From assembly GCA_020637615.1 (NCBI GenBank), contig JACKKC010000005.1:59685-123684 (forward strand): a DNA stretch of 64,000 nt, written 5' to 3'. Position numbers and translations under genes: made by a program. The notes below the pieces were generated by a model. That model was not told the origin of the DNA and made no database searches. It worked only from the letters and a program-made list of their open reading frames with translations. Origin of the DNA: Rhodovulum sp. (lineage in GTDB: Bacteria > Pseudomonadota > Alphaproteobacteria > Rhodobacterales > Rhodobacteraceae). Shown here in pieces: positions 56,202 to 64,000 of the stretch. Every line of letters begins with the position of its first letter. Positions within the stretch are counted from its first letter, which is position 1.

Positions 56202-56855
56202 TCAAAGGATTTTCTGCCCCGTCGCTTCCCAGTCCTTCAGGAAGGCGGCCAGCCCCTTGTCGGTCAGGGGATGGCTCGCCAGCGTCTTCAGCACCGAGGG
56301 CGGGCAGGTCGCCACGTCCGCGCCGGCCAGCGCCGCCTCGCTCACGTGGTTGGCGCTGCGGATGCTCGCGGCGAGGATCTCGGTCTCGAAGCCGTAATTG
56401 TCGTAGATGGTGCGGATGTCGCGGATGAGCTCCATGCCGTCGAGGTTGATGTCGTCGAGCCGGCCCACGAAGGGCGAGATGAAGGTCGCACCGGCCTTGG
56501 CGGCGAGCAGGGCCTGATTCGCCGAGAAGCAGAGCGTGACGTTGACCATGCGCCCTTCCTCGGTGAGCGTGCGGCAGGCCTTGAGCCCGTCCCAGGTCAG
56601 CGGCACCTTGATCGCGATGTTGGCGGCGAGCTGGCCGAGCTTGCGCCCCTCGGCGAGCATGCCCTCGTAGTCGAGCGCCACGGTCTCGGCGCTGACCGGC
56701 CCGTCGACCGCCTCGCAGATCTCGCGGATCACCTCGATGAAATCGCGCCCCGACTTCTTGACGAGGCTCGGATTGGTGGTCACGCCATCGACGAGTCCGA
56801 GCTTGTCGAGTTCGAGAATGTCGCTGACCTCGGCGGTATCGACGAAGAATTTCAT
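56202..56855 (-). CDS. fsa: Transaldolase/fructose-6-phosphate aldolase (TalC type)
   Basis: 217 residues, the short transaldolase class. MKFFVDTAEVSDILELDKLG, the GVTTNPSLVKKSG loop, Schiff-base Lys in NIAIKVPLTWDGL, and SPFVGRLDDINLDG are diagnostic. Either transaldolase or fructose-6-phosphate aldolase activity is possible; sequence alone does not decide. The ATG at 56855 begins MKFFVDTAE; a longer ORF upstream is unconserved. Divergent from priA across 67 bases that must hold both promoters. Confidence 0.93.
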   Translation of the reverse strand: MKFFVDTAEVSDILELDKLGLVDGVTTNPSLVKKSGRDFIEVIREICEAVDGPVSAETVALDYEGMLAEGRKLGQLAANIAIKVPLTWDGLKACRTLTEEGRMVNVTLCFSANQALLAAKAGATFISPFVGRLDDINLDGMELIRDIRTIYDNYGFETEILAASIRSANHVSEAALAGADVATCPPSVLKTLASHPLTDKGLAAFLKDWEATGQKIL

Positions 56856-56922
56856 AGCAGCCGGTCGCTCCCCTGGCTCAAGCCTTGTGGTCCGCGCCGA
56901 TACTATCCCAAGGTATTGGGTG

Positions 56923-59145
56923 ATGGAACCATGCACGCGCCCCGACGGAGAAATATCGCCGCCCGAGTTTCCGGCCGGCGTCCAGGTCGCCGTGGTCGTG
57001 GCGGAGATGCTCGACCGGATGCTAGACTACCGCGCGCCGGAGGGCGGGCTCGATGCCGGCGACCTGGTCGAGGCGCCGCTCGGGCCGCGCCGGGTGCTCG
57101 GCTGCGTCTGGGGCAGGGGCGAGGGCGAGGTGCCGCCCGGCAAGCTGCGCGCGGTGAGCCGGGTGCTCGACCTGCCGCGCATGCGGGCGCCGATGCGCGA
57201 CTTCCTCGCCCGCGCCGCCGATTACACGCTCACGCCGCTGTCGCTGATGCTGCGGCTCGCCACGCGGGTGCCGACCCTGGCCGATCCGCCCGCCGCGCGG
57301 CCGCTGCTGCGGCTTTCCGGGCAGACGCCCGACCGCATGACCGCGGCGCGCGCCCGCGTGCTGGAGGCCTTCGCGGAATACGGCAACCTCGGTTTCGCGC
57401 CGGGGGAGCTGGCGCAGATCGCCGGGGTCACCGGCTCGGTGGTCAAGGGGCTGGAGGCCCAGGGCGTGATCCTGCGCGACGCCGTGCCGCGGGACGCGCC
57501 GTTCCCGCCGCTCGATCCCGATGCCGCCTTGAGCGCGCTCTCCCCGGCCCAGGCAGCGGCGGCGGAGGCCCTGCGCGCCGCGGTGCGGGCGGCGGGCTAT
57601 TCCGCCACGCTGCTCAAGGGCGTCACCGGCTCGGGCAAGACGGAAGTCTATCTCGAGGCGGTGGCCGAGACGCTGCGCGCCGGGCGGCAGGCCCTGGTGC
57701 TCCTGCCCGAGATCGCGCTCTCGGTGGAGTTCCTCGACCGTGTCGAGGCGCGTTTCGGCGCCCGGCCCGCCGAATGGCATTCGGGCGTGACCCAGGCCGC
57801 GCGCCGGCGCGCCTGGTCGGCGCTGGCGGCGGGATCGGCGCAGCTGGTGGTGGGCGCGCGCTCGGCGCTCTTCCTGCCCTTCGCCGACCTCGGCCTGATC
57901 GTCGTCGACGAGGAGCATGACGGATCCTACAAACAGGAGGACGGGGCGCTCTACAACGCCCGCGACATGGCGGTGCTGCGCGCCTCGATCGAGGGGGCCG
58001 CGATCGTGCTCGCCTCGGCCACGCCGAGCCTCGAGACCTGGGCCAATGCCGATGCCGGCAAATACGCGCGCCTGGACCTGCCGGAACGCTACGGCGTCGC
58101 CGAGCTGCCCGAGATCGAAGCGCTCGACCTGCGGATCGATCCGCCGGAGCCCGGGCGCTGGATCTCGCCGCCGCTCGAGGCCGCCGTCGGCGCGCGGCTC
58201 GCTGCCGGTGAGCAGGCGCTGCTCTTCCTCAACCGCCGCGGCTATGCGCCGCTCACCATCTGCCGGGCCTGCGGCCAGCAGGTCGGCTGCGAGCATTGCG
58301 ACGCGCGCATGGTCGAGCACCGGTTCCGCAAGCGCCTGGTCTGCCATCAATGCGGCGCGACGAAGCCGGTCCCCACTGCCTGCCCCTCCTGCGGGGTGGA
58401 GGGCAAGATGGCCGCGCTCGGGCCGGGGGTCGAGCGCCTCGCCGAGGAGGCGGCCGCGCTCTGGCCCGAGGCCCGCATCGCCCTCCTCTCGTCGGATCTG
58501 GCCGAGAGCCACCGCGCGCTCAAGGCCCGCATCGAGGAGATCGCGGCGGGCGGCGCCGATCTGATCATCGGCACGCAGATCGTCTCGAAGGGGCATAATT
58601 TCCCGCATCTCACCCTGGTCGGCGTCATCGACGCGGATCTGGGGCTTCAGGGCGGCGACCTGCGGGCGGCGGAGAAGACCTTCCAGCTGATCCGCCAGGT
58701 CGCGGGGCGGGCCGGGCGCCACGAGCGCCCCGGCCAGGCGCTGATCCAGACCTGCCAGCCCGAGCATCCCGCCATCCGGGCGATCCTCTCCGGCGACGAC
58801 GAGGCGTTCTGGCGCAGCGAGGCCGAGGCGCGGCGCCGGGTCGGCATGCCGCCCTACGGCCGGCTCGCGGGCATCGTCGTCACCGGCACCGACGAGGCGC
58901 GCACCTGGGACGTGGCGCGCGCGCTCGCCCGCGAGAGCGGCGCGCTGCGTGCCCTCCCGGCCGAGGTCTTCGGCCCCGCACCCGCGCCCATCGCCCGCGT
59001 CCGCGGCCGCTATCGCGTGCGTCTGCTGGTCAAGGCGGCCAAGGGCGTCCCGCTGCAGGCCGCGCTTCGCGCCTGGACCGCCGCGGTGCCCTGCCCGTCC
59101 AACGTGCGGGTCAGCGTGGACATCGACCCGCAGAGCTTCTTCTGA
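56923..59145 (+). CDS. priA: Primosomal protein N' (replication restart helicase)
   Basis: 740 residues. Walker A in LKGVTGSGKTEVYL, DEAH-type box VVDEEHDGSYKQ, zinc-binding cysteines in CRACGQQVGCEHCDARM and CHQCGATKPV/CPSCG, and helicase motifs IGTQIVSKGHNF and QVAGRAGR. N-terminal 3'-DNA-binding domain present. PriA reloads the replisome at stalled forks. The start giving MEPCTRPDGEI avoids overlap with fsa. Confidence 0.95.
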   Translation: MEPCTRPDGEISPPEFPAGVQVAVVVAEMLDRMLDYRAPEGGLDAGDLVEAPLGPRRVLGCVWGRGEGEVPPGKLRAVSRVLDLPRMRAPMRDFLARAADYTLTPLSLMLRLATRVPTLADPPAARPLLRLSGQTPDRMTAARARVLEAFAEYGNLGFAPGELAQIAGVTGSVVKGLEAQGVILRDAVPRDAPFPPLDPDAALSALSPAQAAAAEALRAAVRAAGYSATLLKGVTGSGKTEVYLEAVAETLRAGRQALVLLPEIALSVEFLDRVEARFGARPAEWHSGVTQAARRRAWSALAAGSAQLVVGARSALFLPFADLGLIVVDEEHDGSYKQEDGALYNARDMAVLRASIEGAAIVLASATPSLETWANADAGKYARLDLPERYGVAELPEIEALDLRIDPPEPGRWISPPLEAAVGARLAAGEQALLFLNRRGYAPLTICRACGQQVGCEHCDARMVEHRFRKRLVCHQCGATKPVPTACPSCGVEGKMAALGPGVERLAEEAAALWPEARIALLSSDLAESHRALKARIEEIAAGGADLIIGTQIVSKGHNFPHLTLVGVIDADLGLQGGDLRAAEKTFQLIRQVAGRAGRHERPGQALIQTCQPEHPAIRAILSGDDEAFWRSEAEARRRVGMPPYGRLAGIVVTGTDEARTWDVARALARESGALRALPAEVFGPAPAPIARVRGRYRVRLLVKAAKGVPLQAALRAWTAAVPCPSNVRVSVDIDPQSFF

Positions 59146-59177
59146 GCGGCCTCACACGACCTCCGGGTTGCGTGATC

Positions 59178-59275
59178 GGTCGGGGCATACGGCGAACCGG
59201 CGATGGCGCGGAATGGAGTCGCTCCGGTTCGTCGGTTGGAGCGCGCGCGGATCTGCGGCTTGCCAGATCCGCGGG
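59178..59275. repeat. Two-hairpin intergenic repeat, family R2, copy a
   Basis: Hairpin 1: CGAACCGG (59193-59200) / CCGGTTCG (59224-59231), 23-base loop. Hairpin 2: CGCGGATCT (59246-59254) / AGATCCGCG (59265-59273), 10-base loop. It lies between the convergent 3' ends of priA and the membrane-protein gene. Copy b at 63706-63873 keeps both stems and both loop lengths, with a compensatory pair change in hairpin 2. Confidence 0.78.
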
Positions 59276-59317
59276 GTAGGCCGGCGCCACGGGGTGACGG
59301 GCGCCTGCCCGCAGCGA

Positions 59318-60604
59318 TCATCCGGAGGCGGTCTCCCCGGTCAGGCGCGGGGAGAGGCAAAGGAAGGTCCCGGCGGCCGCGGCCACGGCCAGGGCCTGGG
59401 CGAGCAGGAAGACCTGCGGCAGCCCCGATGCCAGTTCCGGGGCGAGCAGCGCCCAGACCGCGGCGGCCGATGCGACCAGGGACATGTGGCGGGTGGAGCC
59501 GCTCCGGGCCGCCAGCCAGAGGCCGCTCAGCCCCAGGACGACCAGGCCGAGGACGAGAAGCTTCAGATCGGCCTCCGTCCGGCCGATGGTCATGCCCGGG
59601 TCGACCGATACCGCGCAGGCCGATCCCAGGATGGCGAGGATCGCGATCGCCCAGAGGACCCCGGGCCGAGCGCTCGGGCCCTGCGCCAGGCTGCGCAGCG
59701 CGAGCAGCGCGGCCATCATCATGGCGGATGCCGCCAGCCAGTTAGCGATCTGCCCCTTGTGGTCCGCGCCGACGACTTCGGGCATCAAGGCGAAGACCGG
59801 CATGCAGAGCGTGGCCACGAGCAGGAGCTTGCAGGCCTCGTCCCCGGAGATGCGGAAGAGGCTCGTGCTGCCGTCGGCCTCGCGCCCGAAGGTGAGCGGC
59901 AGGATCGTCGCCAGCAGGACGAGCATGCCGACTAGCTCGGTCCCTTCCTCGAGCATCGCGCGGAGGCCCTTGGCGAGGTTCGATTCGAAGACGAAGATGT
60001 CCCCGACGTATTCCTGTCCGGCCACCGAGCCGAGCAGGCCGAAGCCGATGAAGAGCGTGACGACCATCCGCCGGCTAACCTGCGGGTCGGACCACAGGCG
60101 CCAGAGCGCGGTCATGAGCGAGATCCCGACGACCGCCCCGGCCAGGAGCATCATCGGCCAGCTTCCAAGCCCGAAGGGCCGCCCGAGCATGCCCATGCGT
60201 TCATGCAGCGAGCCGATCTCGTCAGCGGAGAAGAAGAGCAGGATCGCGGCGAGGATCGTCCAGGCCCCGGCGACCGAAGCCGAGCGGGCGCGCTCGGCCA
60301 CGCCGACGTCATAGGCGTGGACGGCGAGCATCAGCAGAAGGATGCCGGACCACCAGGCGGCGACGTTGTTCTCGCTGGTCAGCTGGATCCGCGACATGAG
60401 CCCCGAAAGGAAATGCGGCGCGGCGAAACGGACCCCGACGGCCAGCACGAAGGCGGCGGAGATCAGGACGGCGCCCCAGAACCACATCGCCAGGGCGTGC
60501 CGCACGCGATCCCCCGGGTCGTGGATGGCGCGAAAGACGCTTGTCGTCGGATACGACATGACCGCCGCCGGGCTTGCCGGCGCTTCGAAACCTTGAGCAC
60601 TCAT
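59318..60604 (-). CDS. Polytopic membrane protein of unknown function
   Basis: 428 residues from the ATG giving MSAQGFEAPASPAAVMSYPT, with about ten hydrophobic segments after a 40-residue cytoplasmic start. Notable conserved-looking polar positions within the membrane part are FFSADEIGSLHERMG and AMLEEGTELVGMLVL, acidic/His motifs that could bind a lipid head group or metal. I do not recognise the family. Stand-alone gene. Confidence 0.75.
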   Translation of the reverse strand: MSAQGFEAPASPAAVMSYPTTSVFRAIHDPGDRVRHALAMWFWGAVLISAAFVLAVGVRFAAPHFLSGLMSRIQLTSENNVAAWWSGILLLMLAVHAYDVGVAERARSASVAGAWTILAAILLFFSADEIGSLHERMGMLGRPFGLGSWPMMLLAGAVVGISLMTALWRLWSDPQVSRRMVVTLFIGFGLLGSVAGQEYVGDIFVFESNLAKGLRAMLEEGTELVGMLVLLATILPLTFGREADGSTSLFRISGDEACKLLLVATLCMPVFALMPEVVGADHKGQIANWLAASAMMMAALLALRSLAQGPSARPGVLWAIAILAILGSACAVSVDPGMTIGRTEADLKLLVLGLVVLGLSGLWLAARSGSTRHMSLVASAAAVWALLAPELASGLPQVFLLAQALAVAAAAGTFLCLSPRLTGETASG

Positions 60605-61044
60605 GGACCGGTCACCCCTCATACCGGATTGGACAAGAAATCGCGCACTGCGCAGCTAGAATGCTGACATATAACACGGCCTCCGGGTTCTTGACAGTTT
60701 TGTGACGCCGCGAAGTTAATCAAACGCCCGGCGGTTCGGCGCGCGGACCCCCTGGTTAACGCCGTGCCGCACCGAGATCGACGTCAGTTCTTCTTCCCGG
60801 ATTCATGGACGGAATACTGGCGGACCGCCCGATACTACGCGTCTTGCGAGCGCCCCAAGATCGGCATATCATTGCCACCCAATCCGGAAATCCTTGACAA
60901 GCGCCTTTCCGCCGGCTCAGGACAACCATCAGGCGATCTGCCGTCCCGGCGGGAACAGGCGGATCGGAGGTGCCGGGGCGGCGGGGTCCGGGTGCCGGAG
61001 CGCTTGTCCGGGAGGTGCCGGGTGACCTGTCCGTCTGGAGCGAG
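60605..61044. other. Intergenic region upstream of the histidine kinase
   Basis: 440 bases between divergent genes. TTGACA at 60695 and again at 60894 could be -35 elements, but no convincing -10 follows at 17 bases. No repeat of the three families and no small gene was seen. Confidence 0.35.
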
Positions 61045-62751
61045 ATGACCTCGGCGACCCCAGCAGCCTTCCGTCCCGTCCCGCTGATTCTGGTGGCGGT
61101 CGCGGTCGTCTGCGGTGCGCTCGCCTGCCGGATGCTCGGCCTGGGCGAGGGAGTGCTGCTCGTGGCGGCGCCGGCCTCGGGCATGGCGCTGGCGGCGGCG
61201 CTGGTGCTGCGCTGGAAGGGGGCGCTGGCGGCGACGGCGGGGTTCCTGCTGGCCGGGGCGATCTGGGGGCTCGCGCCGGGCGATCTGGTCGCCGACACGC
61301 TCGGGCACGGACTCGCCGCGCTGGTCGGGGCGCAGGCCATGCGCATGCTCGCCCGTCGCCGCAGGATCGAGACCAAGACCCGCGAGTGGCTGATCTTCGT
61401 GGCCGGCGTCGCGGCCTTCACCGCGACGATCGTCGCCGTATTGGCGCTGGCCGAACTCGCGGGCGCGCTCGCGGTCCCGCCGCCGCCGCCACTGACGCCG
61501 CTGCTGGCGGCGGTATTCGAGCCGCTCGGCATCCTCACCTTCTGCACGGTTCTGGGGAATTTCCACGAGTTTCGCCAGATCCGGGCCGATCCGCGGCCGA
61601 CGGTCGGGATCGCGGCGCTGGCGGTCGTGCTTCTCGGGCTGCTCTGGGCGCTTCTGGAGCTGCCGCCCGAGATCGTCAACCGCAGCGGCGTCACGCTCTT
61701 GCTCTCCGTGCCCTTCTGCCTCTGGGTCGCGATGCAGCAGCGCAGCCTCGACGGCGGGGTGCTGTCCTATCTGGCGGCGCTGGCGGCGCTGGTGATCGTG
61801 CGCCGGGAGGTGCCGTCGGTCCTCCATCCCGATTTCATCGCGACCGTCGTCTATCTGTCGCTGCTCGTGCTGGTCTGCCAGCTCGTCCATGCGGTCAATC
61901 TCGACCGGCTGCTGGCGCTGGCGGAGGTCGAGGGGCACAAGCGCGAGCTGGAGGCGCGGGTGGCCGAGCGCACCGAGAAGCTGAGCGCCATGACGGAGCG
62001 CGCGCTCGCCGCGGATGCCGCCAAGACGCGTTTCATGGCGACGGTGAGCCACGAGGTCCGGACGCCGCTCAACGGCGTGATCGGCATGGCAAGCGTGGTC
62101 CTGGCGGGCGATCTCGACGAGCGCACGCGGCGCAATGTGGCGATGATCCGCACCTCCGGTTTCCATCTGCTCGACGTCATCAACCGGATCCTCGACTTCT
62201 CGAAGCTGGAGCATTCCGAGGCGGTCGACGAAATCACCGTCTTCGACCTGCGCGAACTGATCGAGGAAGTGGTGGTCGAGGCGCGGTTCTCGTCGCATTC
62301 CGAGGGCATCGAGATCGGGGCGACAATCGATCGCGACGTGGCGGTGATCCGCCGCGGCTATCGGCAGGGCCTGCGCCAGATCCTCACGAACCTCGTCGGC
62401 AATGCGGCGAAATTCACCGATGCGGGATCGGTCCGGGTGCGGGTCCGGGCGCTGGGCGGGGCCTGGCTGCGCATCGAGGTGCGCGACACCGGCGTCGGCA
62501 TCGCGGAGGAACAGAAGGAGCGCATCTTCCTGCCCTTCGAGCAGGCCGACGGGTCGATGACGCGGCGCCACGGCGGCACCGGGCTGGGGCTGGCGATCTG
62601 CGCCGAGATGACCCGGCGCATGGGCGGGCGGATCGGGGTCGAGAGCGCGCCGGGGAAGGGCTCGCTCTTCTGGGTCGAGCTGCCTCTGCCGGCCGCCGCT
62701 CCGGCAGAGCTGGCGCGGGCCGAGACGATGGCCGCCGGCGGCGCGGCCTGA
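61045..62751 (+). CDS. Membrane-bound sensor histidine kinase
   Basis: 568 residues. N-terminal ~300 residues contain about eight membrane helices in a MASE1-like arrangement (VAAPASGMALAAALVLRWKG). A short coiled-coil (ELEARVAERTEKLSAM), HisKA with phospho-acceptor His in TVSHEVRTPLNGVIG, and HATPase_c with LTNLVGNAAKFT, RDTGVGIAEE and GGTGLGLAI follow. The ATG at 61045 has GGAG upstream. No receiver domain is fused and no response-regulator gene is next to it, so its partner is encoded elsewhere. Confidence 0.88.
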   Translation: MTSATPAAFRPVPLILVAVAVVCGALACRMLGLGEGVLLVAAPASGMALAAALVLRWKGALAATAGFLLAGAIWGLAPGDLVADTLGHGLAALVGAQAMRMLARRRRIETKTREWLIFVAGVAAFTATIVAVLALAELAGALAVPPPPPLTPLLAAVFEPLGILTFCTVLGNFHEFRQIRADPRPTVGIAALAVVLLGLLWALLELPPEIVNRSGVTLLLSVPFCLWVAMQQRSLDGGVLSYLAALAALVIVRREVPSVLHPDFIATVVYLSLLVLVCQLVHAVNLDRLLALAEVEGHKRELEARVAERTEKLSAMTERALAADAAKTRFMATVSHEVRTPLNGVIGMASVVLAGDLDERTRRNVAMIRTSGFHLLDVINRILDFSKLEHSEAVDEITVFDLRELIEEVVVEARFSSHSEGIEIGATIDRDVAVIRRGYRQGLRQILTNLVGNAAKFTDAGSVRVRVRALGGAWLRIEVRDTGVGIAEEQKERIFLPFEQADGSMTRRHGGTGLGLAICAEMTRRMGGRIGVESAPGKGSLFWVELPLPAAAPAELARAETMAAGGAA

Positions 62752-62818
62752 GTCTCGTGTGGCGGCGGGACGGGGCCCGTATCTGGCAATTCTACCCGTT
62801 CGTTTGAATTCCGGGCGC

Positions 62819-62903
62819 GCCAGCATCACCATCCGGCCTGGACCGGAAGCTGCCCTCATTTTGCTCTGGGGTGGTCGGGGTGGAAAGAATGGGGTCCAGG
62901 CCG
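62819..62903. repeat. Intergenic repeat family R3, copy b
   Basis: Core 62845-62899 (GGAAGCTGCCCTC, TTTTGCTC, GGGGTGGTC, GAAAGAATGGG) matches 50364-50418. In this copy the core is bracketed by an 11-bp perfect inverted repeat CGGCCTGGACC (62834-62844) / GGTCCAGGCCG (62893-62903). The upstream block GCCAGCATCACCATCC (62819-62834) is also shared with copy a. Located between the histidine kinase stop and gntK. Confidence 0.65.
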
Positions 62904-63037
62904 AGGCGGCCGGCACCCGCATTGACGCCGAGCACGAGGCGCGCGATAGCCGGGAGGCGGGGTGAGGCGTGAAATCGTGGGGCAAGCGGGATGACCGGAG
63001 CTTCGAAGGGGACCCGCCGCGCCGGGGAGGCGGGGTC

Positions 63038-63553
63038 GTGACGGCGGTTCGGTTGCTCGTGGTGATGGGGGTCGCCGGCTGCGGCAAGAGCACCGTGGCG
63101 GCGGCGCTGGCCGAGGCGCTCGGCGGCAGCTTCGTCGATGGCGACGCGCTGCATCCGCCGGAGAACATCGCCAAGATGAGCCGGGGGGAGCCGCTGACCG
63201 ATGCGGATCGATGGCCCTGGCTGGAGCGCTTCGGCGCGGTGATCGCCGGGCGCGGGGGGCGCGTGGTGGGGGCCTGTTCGTCGCTGAGGCGAGCCTATCG
63301 CGACCGCATCCGGACGGCCGCCGGCGAGCCGGTGCTTTTCGTGCATCTCGACGGCAGCCGGGAACTGATCGCGGGCCGCATGGCGGCGCGGCGCGGGCAT
63401 TTCATGCCCACGAGCCTGCTCGACAGCCAGTTCGCCGCGCTGGAGAGGCTGGGGCCGGACGAGGAGGCGGTGGTGGCCGATATCTCGGGGGATCCGGAGG
63501 CGGTCCTGGCGGGGATTCTGGCCTCGCTCGAGGGCCGTCTGGCGGGGTCCTAG
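63038..63553 (+). CDS. gntK: Gluconokinase (GntK/thermoresistant type)
   Basis: 171 residues, P-loop kinase. Walker A is VMGVAGCGKSTV; substrate loop DGDALHPPENIAKMSRGEPL, then DRWPWLERF, CSSLRRAYRD and HFMPTSLLDSQF are the gluconokinase signature. It phosphorylates gluconate to 6-phosphogluconate. I chose the GTG with GGGGAGG 8 bases upstream; an in-frame ATG at 62969 would add 23 unconserved residues. No gluconate transporter adjacent. Confidence 0.93.
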   Translation: MTAVRLLVVMGVAGCGKSTVAAALAEALGGSFVDGDALHPPENIAKMSRGEPLTDADRWPWLERFGAVIAGRGGRVVGACSSLRRAYRDRIRTAAGEPVLFVHLDGSRELIAGRMAARRGHFMPTSLLDSQFAALERLGPDEEAVVADISGDPEAVLAGILASLEGRLAGS

Positions 63554-63556
63554 GCC

Positions 63557-63595
63557 TGTCCCCATGGGGACAGGCGGTAACCTTCTGATATTGAA
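63557..63595 (+). repeat. Intergenic palindromic repeat, family R1, copy b
   Basis: TGTCCCCATGGGGACA at 63557-63572, GTAAC at 63577-63581, TCTGATA at 63584-63590, TGAA at 63592-63595: the same parts and spacings as copy a at 19081. It begins 4 bases after the gntK stop. Confidence 0.8.
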
Positions 63596-63705
63596 GCGAT
63601 ATTCAGGTGTTCATGCGCCGTTAACCCTATTGGTGGGCGATCCGGCCGTGCCGGTGGTCCTGTCCGAAGGAGGCGTGAGCGGCAGAGGATAAGGCATCCA
63701 GACGA

Positions 63706-63873
63706 GCCGGTGGGGCATCGCGAACCGGCAACGGCGAGGCACCGCCTCGCGCCGGTTCGTCGGCCGGAGCGCGCGAGCGCGGAGGTCGAGGGGCGTCGGG
63801 TTGCGCCGTCCGCGGGTAATCCGTGCGCGCCCGCCAGGCATGCGCGGATTTGTCTCCCGCCAAATCCGCGGGG
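63706..63873. repeat. Two-hairpin intergenic repeat, family R2, copy b
   Basis: Hairpin 1: CGAACCGG (63721-63728) / CCGGTTCG (63752-63759), 23-base loop. Hairpin 2: CGCGGATTT (63843-63851) / AAATCCGCG (63862-63870), 10-base loop. Between the hairpins this copy has about 70 extra bases compared with copy a. It lies between gntK and a gene end on the minus strand, again a convergent gap; the rest of 63596-63959 shows no gene. Confidence 0.75.
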
Positions 63874-63959
63874 GCAAGCGGCATGGGCCGCGCGGGGCGC
63901 GGCCTTTTCCCTGTTCGGAGGTTTGGTGTCGCCCCCGGTTCCTCCGGTGCCGGTGCGCG

Positions 63960-64000
63960 CTATCCCGCGCGCACCTGGATCGTGGCGCCGATCTCGTCGA
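63960..64000 (-). CDS. Partial gene at window edge (C-terminal 12 residues)
   Basis: The minus strand ends DEIGATIQVRAG followed by TAG. Too short to identify; taken as a gene end because the GC-skewed frame and convergent position fit. Confidence 0.3.
   Translation of the reverse strand, partial: DEIGATIQVRAG

Noticed and set aside
60694..60725. TTGACA with AGTTAA as a sigma-70 promoter for the histidine kinase
   Set aside because: The -10 match is weak and the site lies over 300 bases from the start codon; not reported as a feature.
59178..63873. R2 repeats as a degenerate CRISPR array
   Set aside because: Only two copies 4.5 kb apart, no regular spacers and no cas genes.

Overview
This window reads as a chromosome segment of a very GC-rich alphaproteobacterium, most likely of the order Rhodobacterales. 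The evidence is gene content and order: histone deacetylase-like gene-xseB-ispA-dxs, murA-DUF2948-hisD-UPF0262-infA-maf-rng, and fsa-DUF484-xerC divergent from priA, plus DUF1194, DUF2585 and GlxA-type genes. The placement is inferred from synteny and protein style, not from a search.

Layout. 1-2.7 kb: 3' part of a nucleoside/BMP-type ABC importer operon. 2.8-9.7 kb: a degenerate fumarylacetoacetase-fold gene, a DUF2585 membrane protein, the isoprenoid-precursor operon (HDAC-like, xseB, ispA, dxs), a DMT-type transporter and a DUF1194 protein. 9.8-18.2 kb: a four-gene minus-strand cluster of DUF2126 transglutaminase, circularly permuted ATP-grasp/alpha-E protein, second transglutaminase and gamma-glutamyltransferase. 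18.3-25.7 kb: single metabolic and regulatory genes (SDR, alpha/beta hydrolase, GlxA regulator divergent from a class II aldolase, sulfotransferase, acetyltransferases). 25.8-35.9 kb: an insertion-sequence graveyard with IS3, IS5, IS21, IS66 and IS4 material. It encloses scraps of an ABC ATPase and a mandelate-racemase-like dehydratase, apparently the remains of a sugar-acid locus. 36-39.3 kb: mazG, an M20 amidohydrolase, an SDR and a small hypothetical gene. 39.3-45.2 kb: rng-maf-infA-UPF0262-hisD-DUF2948-murA and tRNA-Thr. 45.2-48.9 kb: a second IS cluster (serine-recombinase tail, IS5, IS630, IS5, IS481). 49-64 kb: hypothetical and envelope genes, HNH endonuclease, dsbB and a DedA-like gene, a YpfJ-like protein without its metal motif, a DUF2282 protein, xerC/DUF484/fsa, priA, a membrane histidine kinase and gntK.

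Two themes deserve attention. First, three different intergenic repeat families occur twice each. One forms two hairpins with a compensatory base-pair change between copies and lies between convergent genes both times. Second, the conserved genes between about 39.8 and 43.2 kb carry roughly a dozen single-base indels, nearly all losses, most of them in G or C runs. They include one in infA, which encodes essential IF-1. This looks more like consensus error than real gene decay and should be settled before calling those genes dead. Several proteins keep their fold signature but lack catalytic residues (FAH-like, YpfJ-like) or cysteines (DUF2282). No CRISPR array, rRNA or recognisable prophage structural gene was seen.
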